64,000 nucleotides of DNA from Diorhabda sublineata (lineage: Eukaryota > Arthropoda > Insecta > Coleoptera > Chrysomelidae). Every line of letters starts with the position of its first letter. Positions within the stretch are counted from its first letter, which is position 1. The position numbers and the translations under genes were made by a program. The stretch covers positions 1 through 64,000 of the forward strand of contig NW_026614258.1 of the NCBI RefSeq assembly GCF_026230105.1. The letters are read 5' to 3'. This document shows positions 10,287-23,051 of this stretch, piece after piece. Under the pieces are notes generated by a model. The model had not been told where the DNA came from, made no database searches, and saw nothing but the letters and a program-made list of their open reading frames with translations.

Positions 10287-12195
10287 AACATCCATTGAAG
10301 CCCATTGATGTCAACTGTCACTTTGTAATAATTGTAAATTTTCAAAGTCTGTCTTCCCAATTTGAAGTCGAATTTCAACATTTCGCATATCTTTGAGTGA
10401 GTTTGCATCTAACTTTGTCAGATATCATCGAATAACATCCACTGAAGCCCATTGAGGTCAACTGTCACTTTGTGTTAATTGAAAATTTTCAAGGTCTATC
10501 TTCCTAATTTGAAGTCGAATTTCAACATTTCTCATATATTTGAGTGAGTTTGCATGTAACTTTGTCAGATATCATCGAATAACATCCATTTAAGCCCATT
10601 GAGGTCAACTGTCACTTTGTGTTAATTGAGAATTTTCAAAGTCTAACTTCCTAATTTGAAGTCGAATTTCAACATTTCTCATATATTTGAGTGAGTTTGC
10701 ATGTAACTTTGTCAGATATCATCGAATAACATCCAATGAAGCCCATTGAGATCAACTGTCATTTTGTGTTAATTGAAAATTTTCAAAGTCTAACTTCCTA
10801 ATTTGAAGTCGAATTTCAACATTTCTCATATATTTGAGTGAGTTTGCATGTAACTTTGTCAGATATCATCGAATAACATCCATTTAAGCCCATTGAGGTC
10901 AACTGTCACTTTGTGTTAATTGAAAATTTTCAAAGTCAAACTTCCTAATTTGGAGTCGAATTTCAACATTTCTCATATATTTGAGTGAGTTTGCATGTAA
11001 CTTTGTCAGATATTATCGAATAACATCCAATGAAGCCCATTGAGGTCAACTCTCACTTTGTGTTAATTTAAAATTTTCAAAGTCTAACTTCCTAATTTGA
11101 TGTCGAATTTCAACATTTCGCATATATTTGAGTGAGATTGCATCTAACTCTATCAGATATCATCGAATAACATCCATTTAAGCCCATTGAGGTCAACTGT
11201 CACTTTGTGTTAATTGAAAATTTTCAAAGTCTAACTTCCTAATTTGAAGTCGAATTTCAACATTTCTCATATATTTGAGTGAGTTTGCATGTAACTTTGT
11301 CAGATATCATCGAATAACATCCAATGAAGCCCATTGAGGTCAACTGTCACTTTGTGTTAATTGAAAATTTTCAAAGTCCATCTTCCTAATTTGAAATCGA
11401 ATTTCAACATTTCTCATATATTTGAGTGAGTTTGCATGTAACTTTGTCAGATATCATCGAATAACATCCATTGAAGCCCATTGAGGTCAACTGTCACTTT
11501 GTAATAATTGTAAATTTTCAAAGTCTATCTTCCCAATTTGAAGTCGAATTTCAACATTTCTCATATATTTGAGTGAGTTTGCATCTAACTTTGTCAGATA
11601 TCATCGAATAACATCCATTTAAGCCCATTGAGGTCAACTCACTTTGTGTTCATTGAAAATTTTCAAAGTCTAACTTCCTAATTTGATGTCGAATTTCAAC
11701 ATTTCTCATATATTTGAGTGAGATTGCATCTAACTCTATCAGATATCATCGAATAACATCCATTTAAGCCCATTGAGGTCAACTGTCACTTTGTGTTAAT
11801 TGAAAATTTTCAAAGTCTAACTTCCTAATTTGAAGTCGAATTTCAACATTTCTCATATATTTGAGTGAGTTTGCATGTAACTTTGTCAGATATCATCGAA
11901 TAACATCCATTGAAGCCCATTGAGGTCAACTGTCACTTTGTGTTAATTGAGAATTTTCAAAGTCTAACTTCCTAATTTGAAGTCGAATTTCAACATTTCT
12001 CATATATTTGAGTGAGTTTGCATGTAACTTTGTCAGATATCATCGAATAACATCCATTGAAGCCCATTGAGGTCAACTGTCACTTTGTAATAATTGTAAA
12101 TTTTCAAAGTCTATCTTCCCAATTTGAAGTCGAATTTCAACATTTCTCATATATTTGAGTGAGTTTGCATCTAACTTTGTCAGATATCATCGAAT
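10287..12195 (+). repeat. Satellite monomers including an eleven-monomer-offset block
   Basis: Thirteen monomers. Those from 10875 to about 11755 recur at 12488-13368 with an offset of 1,613 bp (11 monomers minus 4 bp). Shared markers are CAAACTTCC with TTTGGAGTC, then CAACTCTCAC with TAATTTAAAA, then the GTCCATC monomer and the TAATAATTG monomer. The monomer at 10728 has the rare GAGATCAACTGTCATTTT. Confidence 0.8.
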
Positions 12196-15100
12196 AACAT
12201 CCATTTAAGCCCATTGAGGTCAACTCACTTTGTGTTCATTGAAAATTTTCAAAGTCTAACTTCCTAATTTGATGTCGAATTTCAACATTTCTCATATATT
12301 TGAGTGAGATTGCAACTAACCCTATCAGATATAATCGAATAACATCCATTTAAGCCCATTGAGGTCAACTGTCATTTTGTGTTAATTGAAAATTTTCAAA
12401 GTCTAACTTCCTAATTTGAAGTCGAATTTCAACATTTCTCATATATTTGAGTGAGTTTGCATGTAACTTTGTCAGATATCATCGAATAACATCCATTTAA
12501 GCCCATTGAGGTCAACTGTCACTTTGTGTTAATTGAAAATTTTCAAAGTCAAACTTCCTAATTTGGAGTCGAATTTCAACATTTCTCATATATTTGAGTG
12601 AGTTTGCATGTAACTTTTTCAGATATCATCGAATAACATCCAATGAAGCCCATTGAGGTCAACTCTCACTTTGTGTTAATTTAAAATTTTCAAAGTCTAA
12701 CTTCCTAATTTGATGTCGAATTTCAACATTTCGCATATATTTGAGTGAGATTGCATCTAACTCTATCAGATATCATCGAATAACATCCATTTAAGCCCAT
12801 TGAGGTCAACTGGCACTTTGTGTTAATTGAAAATTTTCAAAGTCTAACTTCCTAATTTGAAGTCGAATTTCAACATTTCTCATATATTTGAGTGAGTTTG
12901 CATGTAACTTTGTCAGATATCATCGAATAACATCCAATGAAGCCCATTGAGGTCAACTGTCACTTTGTGTTAATTGAAAATTTTCAAAGTCCATCTTCCT
13001 AATTTGAAATCGAATTTCAACATTTCTCATATATTTGAGTGAGTTTGCATGTAACTTTGTCAGATATCATCGAATAACATCCATTGAAGCCCATTGAGGT
13101 CAACTGTCACTTTGTAATAATTGTAAATTTTCAAAGTCTATCTTCCCAATTTGAAGTCGAATTTCAACATTTCTCATATATTTGAGTGAGTTTGCATCTA
13201 ACTTTGTCAGATATCATCGAATAACATCCAATTAAGCCCATTGAGGTCAACTCACTTTGTGTTCATTGAAAATTTTCAAAGTCTAACTTCCTAATTTGAT
13301 GTCGAATTTCAACATTTCTCATATATTTGAGTGAGATTGCATCTAACTCTATCAGATATCATCGAATAACATCCATTTAAGCCCATTGAGGTCAACTGTC
13401 ACTTTGTGTTAATTGAAAATTTTCAAAGTCTAACTTCCTAATTTGAAGTCGAATTTCAACATTTCTCATATATTTGAGTGAGTTTGCATGTAACTTTGTC
13501 AGATATCATCGAATAACATCCAATGAAGCCCATTGAGGTCAACTGTCACTTTGTGTTAATTGAGAATTTTCAAAGTCTAACTTCCTAATTTAAAGTCGAA
13601 TTTCAACATTTCTCATATATTTGAGTGAGTTTGCATGTAACTTTGTCAGATATCATCGAATAACATCCATTGAAGCCCATTGAGGTCAACTGTCACTTTG
13701 TAATAATTGTAAATTTTCAAAGTCTATCTTCCCAATTTGAAGTCGAATTTCAACATTTCTCATATATTTGAGTGAGTTTGCATCTAGCTTTGTCAGATAT
13801 CATCGAATAACATCCATTTAAGCCCATTGAGGTCAACTCACTTTGTGTTCATTGAAAACTTTCAAAGTCTAACTTCCTAATTTGATGTCGAATTTCAACA
13901 TTTCTCATATATTTGAGTGAGATTGCATCTAACTCTATCAGATATCATCGAATAACATCCATTTGAGCCCATTGAGGTCAACTGTCACTTTGTGTTAATT
14001 GAAAATTTTCAAAGTCTAACTTCCTAATTTGAAGTCGAATTTCAACATTTCTCATATATTTGAGTGAGTTTGCATGTAACTTTGTCAGATATCATCGAAT
14101 AACATCCAATGAAGCCCATTGAGGTCAACTGTCACTTTGTGTTAATTGAAAATTTTCAAAGTCCATCTTCCTAATTTGAAATCGAATTTCAACATTTCTC
14201 ATATATTTGAGTGAGTTTGCATGTAACTTTGTCAGATATCATCGAATAACATCCATTGAAGCCCATTGAGGTCAACTGTCACTTTGTAATAATTGTAAAT
14301 TTTCAAAGTCTATCTTCCCAATTTGAAGTCGAATTTCAACATTTCTCATATATTTGAGTGAGTTTGCATCTAACTTTGTCAGATATCATCGAATAACATC
14401 CATTTAAGCCCATTGAGGTCAACTCACTTTGTGTTCATTGAAAATTTTCAAAGTCTAACTTCCTAATTTGATGTCGAATTTCAACATTTCTCATATATTT
14501 GAGTGAGATTGCATCTAACTCTATCAGATATCATCGAATAACATCCATTTAAGCCCATTGAGGTCAACTGTCACTTTGTGTTAATTGAAAATTTTCAAAG
14601 TCTAACTTCCTAATTTGAAGTCGAATTTCAACATTTCTCATATATTTGAGTGAGTTTGCATGTAACTTTGTCAGATATCATCGAATAACATCCAATGAAG
14701 CCCATTGAGGTCAACTGTCACTTTGTGTTAATTGAGAATTTTCAAAGTCTAACTTCCTAATTTGAAGTCGAATTTCAACATTTCTCATATATTTGAGTGA
14801 GTTTGCATGTAACTTTGTCAGATATCATCGAATAACATCCAATGAAGCCCATTGAGGTCAACTGTCACTTTGTGTTAATTGAAAATTTTCAAAGTCCATC
14901 TTCCTAATTTGAAATCGAATTTCAACATTTCTCATATATTTGAGTGAGTTTGCATGTAACTTTGTCAGATATCATCGAATAACATCCAATGAAGCCCATT
15001 GAGGTCAACTGTCACTTTGTAATAATTGTAAATTTTCAAAGTCTATCTTCCCAATTTGAAGTCGAATTTCAACATTTCTCATATATTTGAGTGAGTTTGC

Positions 15101-15272
15101 ATCTAACTTTGTCAGATATCATCGAATAACATCCATTTAAGCCCATTGAGGTCAACTCACTTTGTGTTCATTGAAAATTTTCAAAGTCTAACTTCCTAAT
15201 TTGATGTCGAATTTCAACATTTCTCATATATTTGAGTGAGATTGCATCTAACTCTCTCAGATATCATCGAAT
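12196..15272 (+). repeat. Four- to seven-monomer higher-order repeats led by a 145-bp monomer
   Basis: Blocks begin at 12196 (1,027 bp, 7 monomers), 13223 (586 bp, 4), 13809 (586 bp, 4) and 14395 (733 bp, 5). The common theme is the 145-bp monomer, a CATTTAAG monomer, one or two CCAATGAAG monomers, then a TAATAATTG monomer. The third member alternates between a GAGAATT/CTAACTTCC form and a GTCCATC/GAAATCG form, and the five-monomer block contains both. The block at 14395 therefore looks like the parent of the four-monomer versions, or a fusion of them. Confidence 0.82.
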
Positions 15273-18061
15273 AACATCCATTGAAGCCCATTGATGTCAA
15301 CTGTCACTTTGTAATAATTGTAAATTTTCAAAGTCTGTCTTCCCAATTTGAAGTCGAATTTCAATATTTCTCATATATTTTAGTGAGTTTGCATCTAACT
15401 TTGTCAGATATCATCGAATAACATCCACTGAAGCCCATTGAGGTCAACTGTCACTTTGTGTTAATTGAAAATTTTCAAGGTCTATCTTCCTAATTTGAAG
15501 TCGAATTTCAACATTTCTCATATATTTGAGTGAGTTTGCATGTAACTTTGTCAGATATCATCGAATAACATCCATTTAAGCCCATTGAGGTCAACTGTCA
15601 CTTTGTGTTAATTGAGAATTTTCAAAGTCTAACTTCCTAATTTGAAGTCGAATTTCAACATTTCTCATATATTTGAGTGAGTTTGCATGTAACTTTGTCA
15701 GATATCATCGAATAACATCCAATGAAGCCCATTGAGGTCAACTGTCACTTTGTGTTAATTGAAAATTTTCAAAGTCCATCTTCCTAATTTGAAATCGAAT
15801 TTCAACATTTCTCATATATTTGAGTGAGTTTGCATGTAACTTTGTCAGATATCATCGAATAACATCCAATGAAGCCCATTGAGGTCAACTGTCACTTTGT
15901 AATAATTGAAAATTTTCAAAGTCTATCTTCCTAATTTGAAGTCGAATTTCAACATTTCTCATATATTTGAGTGAGTTTGCATGTAACTTTGTCAGATATC
16001 ATCGAATAACATCCATTGAAGCCCATTGAGGTCAACTGTCACTTTGTAAAAATTGTAAATTTTCAAAGTCTATCTTCCCAATTTGAAGTCGAATTTTAAC
16101 ATTTCTCATATATTTGAGTGAGTTTGCATCTAACTTTGTCAGATATCATCGAATAACATCCATTTAAGCCCATTGAGGTCAACTCACTTTGTGTTCATTG
16201 AAAATTTTCAAAGTCTAACTTCCTAATTTGATGTCGAATTTCAACATTTCTCATATATTTGAGTGAGATTGCATCTAACTCTATCAGATATCATCGAATA
16301 ACATCCATTTAAGCTCATTGAGGTCAACTGTCACTTTGTGTTAATTGAAAATTTTCAAAGTCTAACTTCCTAATTTGAAGTCGAATTTCAACATTTCTCA
16401 TATATTTGAGTGAGTTTGCATGTAACTTTGTCAGATATCATCGAATAACATCCATTGAAGCCCATTGAGGTCAACTGTCACTTTGTAATAATTGTAAATT
16501 TTCAAAGTCTATCTTCCCAATTTGAAGTCGAATTTCAACATTTCTCATATATTTGAGTGAGTTTGCATCTAACTTTGTCAGATATCATCGAATAACATCC
16601 ATTTAAGCCCATTGAGGTCAACTCACTTTGTGTTCATTGAAAATTTTCAAAGTCTAACTTCCTAATTTGATGTCGAATTTCAACATTTCTCATATATTTG
16701 AGTGAGATTGCATCTAACTCTATCAGATATCATCGAATAACATCCATTTAAGCCCATTGAGGTCAACTGTCACTTTGTGTTAATTGAAAATTTTCAAAGT
16801 CTAACTTCCTAATTTGAAGTCGAATTTCAACATTTCTCATATATTTGAGTGAGTTTGCATGTAACTTTGTCAGATATCATCGAATAACATCCAATGAAGC
16901 CCATTGAGGTCAACTGTCACTTTGTGTTAATTGAAAATTTTCAAAGTCTATCTTCCTAATTTGAACTCGAATTTCAACATTTCGCATATCTTTGAGTGAG
17001 TTTGCATCAAACTTTGTCAGATATCATCGAATAACATCCATTGGAGCCCATTGATGTCAACTGTCACTTTGTAATAATTGTAAATTTTCAAAGTCTGTCT
17101 TCCCAATTTGAAGTCGAATTTCAATATTTCTCATATATTTGAGTGAGTTTGCATCTAACTTTGTCAGATATCATCGAATAACATCCACTGAAGCCCATTG
17201 AGGTCAACTGTCACTTTGTGTTCATTGAAAATTTTCAAAGTCTAACTTCCTAATTTGATGTCGAATTTCAACATTTCTCATATATTTGAGTGAGATTGCA
17301 TCTAACTCTATCAGATATCATCGAATAACATCCATTTAAGCCCATTGAGGTCAACTGTCACTTTGTGTTAATTGAAAATTTTCAAAGTCTAACTTCCTAA
17401 TTTGATGTCGAATTTCAACATTTCTCATATATTTGAGTGAGATTGCATCTAACTCTATCAGATATCATCGAATAACATCCATTTAAGCCCATTGAGGTCA
17501 ACCGTCACTTTGTGTTAATTGAAAATTTTCAAAGTCTAACTTCCTAATTTGAAGTCGAATTTCAACATTTCTCATATATTTGAGTGAGTTTGCATGTAAC
17601 TTTGTCAGATATCATCGAATAACATCCAATGAAGCCCATTGAGGTCAACTGTCACTTTGTGTTAATTGAGAATTTTCAAAGTCTAACTTCCTAATTTGAA
17701 GTCGAATTTCAACATTTCTCATATATTTGAGTGAGTTTGCATGTAACTTTGTCAGATATCATCGAATAACATCCAATGAAGCCCATTGAGGTCAACTGCC
17801 ACTTTGTGTTAATTGAGAATTTTCAAAGTCTATCTTCCTAATTTGATGTCGAATTTCAACATTTCGCATATATTTGAGTGAGTTTGCATGTAACTTTGTC
17901 AGATATCATCGAATAACATCCAATGAAGCCCATTGAGGTCAACTGTCACTTTGTGTTAATTGAAAATTTTCAAAGTCTATCTTCCTAATTTGAAGTCGAA
18001 TTTCAACATTTCGCATATCTTTGAGTGAGTTTGCATCTAACTTTGTCAGATATCATCGAAT
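15273..18061 (+). repeat. Transition segment between 145-bp class-a and class-b domains
   Basis: Satellite monomers of mixed type, including the class-a 145-bp copies at 16155 and 16594. The monomer at 17180 is informative: it begins CCACTGAAG, keeps the full ACTGTCAC, yet carries GTGTTCATTG and TTTGATGTC and ends AGATTGCATC like class-a monomers. It is either an undeleted relative of class a or a recombinant. The monomer at 16886 has the private TTTGAACTCG, and the one at 17033 has CCATTGGAG. Confidence 0.75.
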
Positions 18062-18206
18062 AACATCCATTTAAGCCCATTGAGTTCAACTCACTTTGTG
18101 TTAATTGAAAAGTTTCAAAGTCTAACTTCCTAATTTGATGTCGAATTTCAACATTTCGCATATATTTGAGTGAGTTTGCATGTAACTTTGTCAGATATCA
18201 TCGAAT

Positions 18207-19676
18207 AACTTCCATTGAAGCCCATTGAGGTCAACTGTCACTTTGCGTTAATTGAAAATTTTCAAAGTCTATCTTCCTATTTTGAGGTCGAATTTCAACA
18301 TTTCTCATATATTTGAGTGAGTTTGCATGTAACTTTGTCAGATATCATCGAATAACATCCATTGAAGCCCATTGAGGTCAACTGTCACTTTGTAATAATT
18401 GTAAATTTTCAAAGTCTATCTTCCCAATTTAAAGTCGAATTTCAACATTTCTCATATATTTGAGTGAGTTTGCATCTAACTCTATCAGATATCATCGAAT
18501 AACATCCATTTAAGCCCATTGAGGTCAACTGTCACTTTGTGTTAATTGAAAATTTTCAAAGTCTAACTTCCTAATTTGAAGTCGAATTTCAACATTACTC
18601 ATATATTTGAGTGAGTTTGCATGTAACTTTGTCAGATATCATCGAATAACATCCAATGAAGCCCATTGAGGTCAACTGCCACTTTGTGTTAATTGAGAAT
18701 TTTCAAAGTCTATCTTCCTAATTTGATGTCGAATTTCAACATTTCGCATATATTTGAGTGAGTTTGCATGTAACTTTGTCAGATATCAACGATTAACATC
18801 CAATGAAGCCCATTGAGGTCAACTGTCACTTTGTGTTAATTGAAAATTTTCAAAGTCTATCTTCCTAATTTGAAGTCGAATTTCAACATTTCTCATATAT
18901 TTGAGTGAGTTTGTATGTAACTTTGTCAGATATCATCGAATAACATCCATTGAAGCCCATTGAGGTCAACTGTCACTTTGTGTTAATTGAAAATTTTCAA
19001 AGTCTATCTTCCTAATTTGAAGTCGAATTTCAACGTTTCGCATATATTTGAGTGAGTTTGCATGTTACTTTGTCAGATATCATCGAATAACATCCAATGA
19101 AGCCCATTGAGGTCAACTGTCACTTTGTGTTAATTGAAAATTTTCAAAGTCTATCTTCCTAATTTGAAGTCGAATTTCAACATTTCGCATATATTTGAGT
19201 GAGTTTGCATCTAACTTTGTCAGATATCATCGAATAACATCCATTGAAGCCCATTGATGTCAACTGTCACTTTGTAATAATCGTAAATTTTCAAGGTCTA
19301 TCTTCCTAATTTGAAGTCGAATTCCAACATTTCTCATATATTTGAGTGAGTTTGCATGTAACTTTGTCAGATATCATCGAATAACATCCATTGAAGCCCA
19401 TTGATGTCAACTGTCACTTTGTAATAATTGTAAATTTTCAAGGTCTATCTTCCTAATTTGAAGTCGAATTTCAACATTTCTCATATATTTGAGTGAGTTT
19501 GCATGTAACTTTGTCAGATATCATCGAATAACATCCATTTAAGCCCATTGAGGTCAACTGTCACTTTGTGTTAATTGAGAATTTTCAAAGTCTATCTTCC
19601 TAATTTGAAGTCGAATTTCAACATTTCTCATATATTTGAGTGAGTTTGCATGTAACTTTGTCAGATATCATCGAAT
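18207..19676 (+). repeat. Ten-monomer segment, copy 1 of 3
   Basis: Ten monomers (1,470 bp) recur at 26574-28043 (offset 8,367 bp) and 28191-29660 (offset 9,984 bp). Private markers in order: GCGTTAATT with TATTTTGAGG, TTTAAAGTCG, ATTACTCAT, CTGCCAC with ATCAACGATTAAC, TTGTATG, AACGTTTCGC with CATGTTAC, TAATAATCG with ATTCCAAC. Copy 1 continues into CAAGGTC and class-b monomers exactly as copy 3 does, so copies 1 and 3 share about 14 monomers. Confidence 0.9.
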
Positions 19677-20245
19677 AACATCCATTTAAGCCCATTGAGG
19701 TCAACTGTCACTTTGTGTTAATTGAAAATTTTCAAGGTCTATCTTCCTAATTTGAAGTCGAATTTCAACATTTCTCATATATTTGAGTGAGTTTGCATGT
19801 AACTTTGTCAGATATCATCGAATAACATCCATTTAAGCCCATTGAGGTCAACTGTCACTTTGTGTTAATTGAGAATTTTCAAAGTCTAACTTCCTAATTT
19901 GAAGTCGAATTTCAATATTTCTCATATATTTGAGTGAGTTTGCATCTAACTTTGTCAGATATCATCGAATAACATCCATTTAAGCCCATTGAGTTCAACT
20001 CACTTTGTGTTAATTGAAAAGTTCCAAAGTCTAACTTCCTAATTTGATGTCGAATTTCAACATTTCGCATATATTTGAGTGAGTTTGCAAGTAACTTTGT
20101 CAGATATCATCGAATAACATCCAAAGAAGCCCATTGAGGTCAACTGTCACTTTGTGTTGATTGAAAATTTTCAAAGTCTATCTTCCTAATTTGAAGTCGA
20201 ATTTCAACATTTCGCATATATTTGAGTGAGTTTGCATGTAACTTT

Positions 20246-20293
20246 TCTTCCTCATTTGAAGTCGAATTTCAACATTTCTCATATATTTGAATG
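20246..20293 (+). repeat. 48-bp out-of-register satellite patch
   Basis: At 20245 the monomer that began at 20116 has reached position 130 (AACTTT). The next bases, TCTTCCTCATTTG, belong to positions 66-78, and the text runs to position 113 at 20293 (TATTTGAATG). It then continues TCACTTTGTG at position 32. Expected positions 131-147 and 1-31 (48 bp) have thus been replaced by positions 66-113 (48 bp), and the 147-bp register is kept exactly. The patch has the CTCATTTG and TTGAATG variants of the island monomers just downstream, so its source is probably that subfamily. Two separate deletions of 82 and 65 bp, adding to 147, would give the same text. Confidence 0.85.
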
Positions 20294-20850
20294 TCACTTT
20301 GTGTTATTTGAAAATTTTCAAAGTCTATCTTCCTAATTTGGAGTCGAATTTCAACATTTCTCATATAATTGAATGAGTTCGCATCTAACTTTATCAGATA
20401 TCGTCGATTTACATTCATTGAAGCCCATTGAAGTCGATTCTCACTTTGTGTTGATTGAAAATTTTCAAAGTCTATCTTCCTCATTTGAAGTCGAATTTCA
20501 ACATTTCTCATATATTTGAATGAGTTTGCATCTAACTTTGTCAGATATCGTCGATTTACATTCATTGAAGCCCATTGAAGTCGATTCTCACTTTGTGTTG
20601 ATTGAAAATTTTCAAAGTCTATCTTCCTCATTTGAAGTCGAATTTCAACATTTCTCATATATTTGAAAGAGTTTGCATCTAACTTTGTCAGATATCGTCG
20701 ATTTACATCCATTGAAGCCCATTGAAGTCGATTCTCACTTTGTGTTGATTGAAAATTTTCAAAGTCTATCTTCCTAATTTGAAGTCGAATTTCAACATTT
20801 CGCATATATTTGAGTGAGTTTGCATGTAACTTTGTCAGATATCATCGAAT
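20294..20850 (+). repeat. Island of divergent satellite monomers
   Basis: Monomers starting at 20410, 20557 and 20704, with the end of the preceding one, differ from the rest of the array by linked variants: GATATCGTCGATTTACAT, GAAGTCGATTCTCAC, GTGTTGATTG, TCCTCATTTG (first copies) and TTTGAATGAG or TTTGAAAGAG. The period is still 147 bp. Core monomers hold up to four CpGs instead of the usual two. The last monomer turns back into ordinary array sequence (TTTCGCATATATTTGAG) after about position 72. On the minus strand an open frame of 178 codons spans 20269-20805, only because A-to-G at position 27 removes the TGA present in normal monomers; it is a 49-residue repeat and is not called as a gene. 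The 20116 and CCAAAG monomers share GTTGATTG, hinting at contact with this subfamily. Confidence 0.88.
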
Positions 20851-22904
20851 AACATCCATTTAAGCCCATTGAGGTCAACTGTCACTTTGTGTTAATTGAG
20901 AATTTTCAAAGTCTATCTTCCTAATTTGAAGTCGAATTTCAACATTTCTCATATATTTGAGTGAGTTTGCATGTAACTTTGTCAGATATCATCGAATAAC
21001 ATCCATTTAAGCCCATTGAGGTCAACTGTCACTTTGTGTTAATTGAAAATTTTCAAGGTCTATCTTCCTAATTTGAAGTCGAATTTCAACATTTCTCATA
21101 TATTTGAGTGAGTTTGCATGTAACTTTGTCAGATATCATCGAATAACATCCATTTAAGCCCATTGAGGTCAACTGTCACTTTGTGTTAATTGAGAATTTT
21201 CAAAGTCTAACTTCCTAATTTGAAGTCGAATTTCAATATTTCTCATATATTTGAGTGAGTTTGCATCTAACTTTGTCAGATATCATCGAATAACATCCAT
21301 TTAAGCCCATTGAGTTCAACTCACTTTGTGTTAATTGAAAAGTTCCAAAGTCTAACTTCCTAATTTGATGTCGAATTTCAACATTTCGCATATATTTGAG
21401 TGAGTTTGCAAGTAACTTTGTCAGATATCATCGAATAACATCCAAAGAAGCCCATTGAGGTCAACTGTCACTTTGTGTTGATTGAAAATTTTCAAAGTCT
21501 ATCTTCCTAATTTGAAGTCGAATTTCAACATTTCGCATATATTTGAGTGAGTTTGCATGTAACTTTGTCAGATATCATCGAATAACTTCCATTGAAGCCC
21601 ATTGAGGTCAACTGTCACTTTGCGTTAATTGAAAATTTTCAAGGTCTATCTTCCTAATTTGAAGTCGAATTCCAACATTTCTCATATATTTGAGTGAGTT
21701 TGCATGTAACTTTGTCAGATATCATCGAATAACTTCCATTGAAGCCCATTGATGTCAACTGTCACTTTGTAATAATTGTAAATTTTCAAGGTCTATCTTC
21801 CTAATTTGAAGTCGAATTTCAACATTTCTCATATATTTGAGTGAGTTTGCATGTAACTTTGTCAGATATCATCGAATAACATCCATTTAAGCCCATTGAG
21901 GTCAACTGTCACTTTGTGTTAATTGAAAATTTTCAAAGTCTATCTTCCTAATTTGAAGTCGAATTTCAACATTTCGCATATATTTGAGTGAGTTTGCATG
22001 TAACTTTGTCAGATATCATCGAATAACTTCCATTGAAGCCCATTGAGGTCAACTGTCACTTTGCGTTAATTGAAAATTTTCAAAGTCTATCTTCCTATTT
22101 TGAGGTCGAATTTCAACATTTCTCATATATTTGAGTGAGATTGCATCTAACTCTATCAGATATCATCGAATAACATCCATATAAGCCCATTGAGGTCAAC
22201 TGTCACTTTGTGTTAATTGAAAATTTTCAAAGTCTAACTTCCTAATTTGATGTCGAATTTCAACATTTCTCATATATTTGAGTGAGATTGCATCTAACTC
22301 TATCAGATATCATCGAATAACATCCATTTAAGCCCATTTAGGTCAACCGTCACTTTGTGTTAATTGAAAATTTTCAAAGTCTAACTTCCTAATTTGAAGT
22401 CGAATTTCAACATTTCTCATATATTTGAGTGAGTTTGCATGTAACTTTGTCAGATATCATCGAATAACATCCAATGAAGCCCATTGAGGTCAACTGTCAC
22501 TTTGTGTTAATTGAAAATTTTCAAAGTCTATCTTCCTAATTTGAAGTCGAATTTCAACATTTCGCATATCTTTGAGTGAGTTTGCATCAAACTTTGTCAG
22601 ATATCATCGAATAACATCCATTGAAGCCCATTGATGTCAACTGTCACTTTGTAATAATTGTAAATTTTCAAAGTCTGTCTTCCCAATTTGAAGTCGAATT
22701 TCAATATTTCTCATATATTTGAGTGAGTTTGCATCTAACTTTGTCAGATATCATCGAATTACATCCATTTAAGCCCATTGAGTTCAACTCACTTTGTGTT
22801 AATTGAAAAGTTTCAAAGTCTAACTTCCTAATTTGATGTCGAATTTCAACATTTCGCATATATTTGAGTGAGTTTGCATGTAACTTTGTCAGATATCATC
22901 GAAT
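20851..22904 (+). repeat. 14-monomer segment, copy 1 (2,054 bp)
   Basis: Recurs at 24373-26426 with offset 3,522 bp (24 monomers less three 2-bp deletions); both copies are 2,054 bp because each contains two class-b 145-bp monomers. Shared markers in order: GAGAATT, CAAGGTC, TTCAATATTTCTCAT, class b, CCAAAGAAG, AACTTCC with GCGTTAATT, TATTTTGAGG, CATATAAG, TTTAGGTCAACCG, CATCAAAC and the TACATCC class-b monomer. The first seven monomers occur a third time at 23052-24078. Confidence 0.9.
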
Positions 22905-23051
22905 AACATCCATTGAAGCCCATTGATGTCAACTGTCACTTTGTAATAATTGTAAATTTTCAAGGTCTATCTTCCTAATTTGAAGTCGAATTTCAACATT
23001 TCTCATATATTTGAGTGAGTTTGCATGTAACTTTGTCAGATATCATCGAAT

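Larger units (their letters stand above)
6763..16738 (+). repeat. Domain of class-a 145-bp monomers (ten copies)
   Basis: Monomers starting at 6763, 9554, 11610, 12196, 13223, 13809, 14395, 15128, 16155 and 16594 lack two bases at positions 30-33 (CAACTCAC instead of CAACTGTCAC). All ten also carry GTGTTCATTG and TTTGATGTCG and end AGATTGCATC. Start-to-start spacings are 19, 14, 4, 7, 4, 4, 5, 7 and 3 monomers, each minus 2 bp. The deletion and its linked substitutions therefore spread as one unit, mainly in 3-, 4-, 5- and 7-monomer steps. Confidence 0.92.

Noticed and set aside
20269..20805. Minus-strand open frame of 178 codons as a protein-coding gene
   Set aside because: It is a 49-residue repeat made of satellite monomers in a frame where one substitution removes the usual TGA. 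It ends at the out-of-register patch, has no promoter or composition unlike the array, and resembles no protein family I know.
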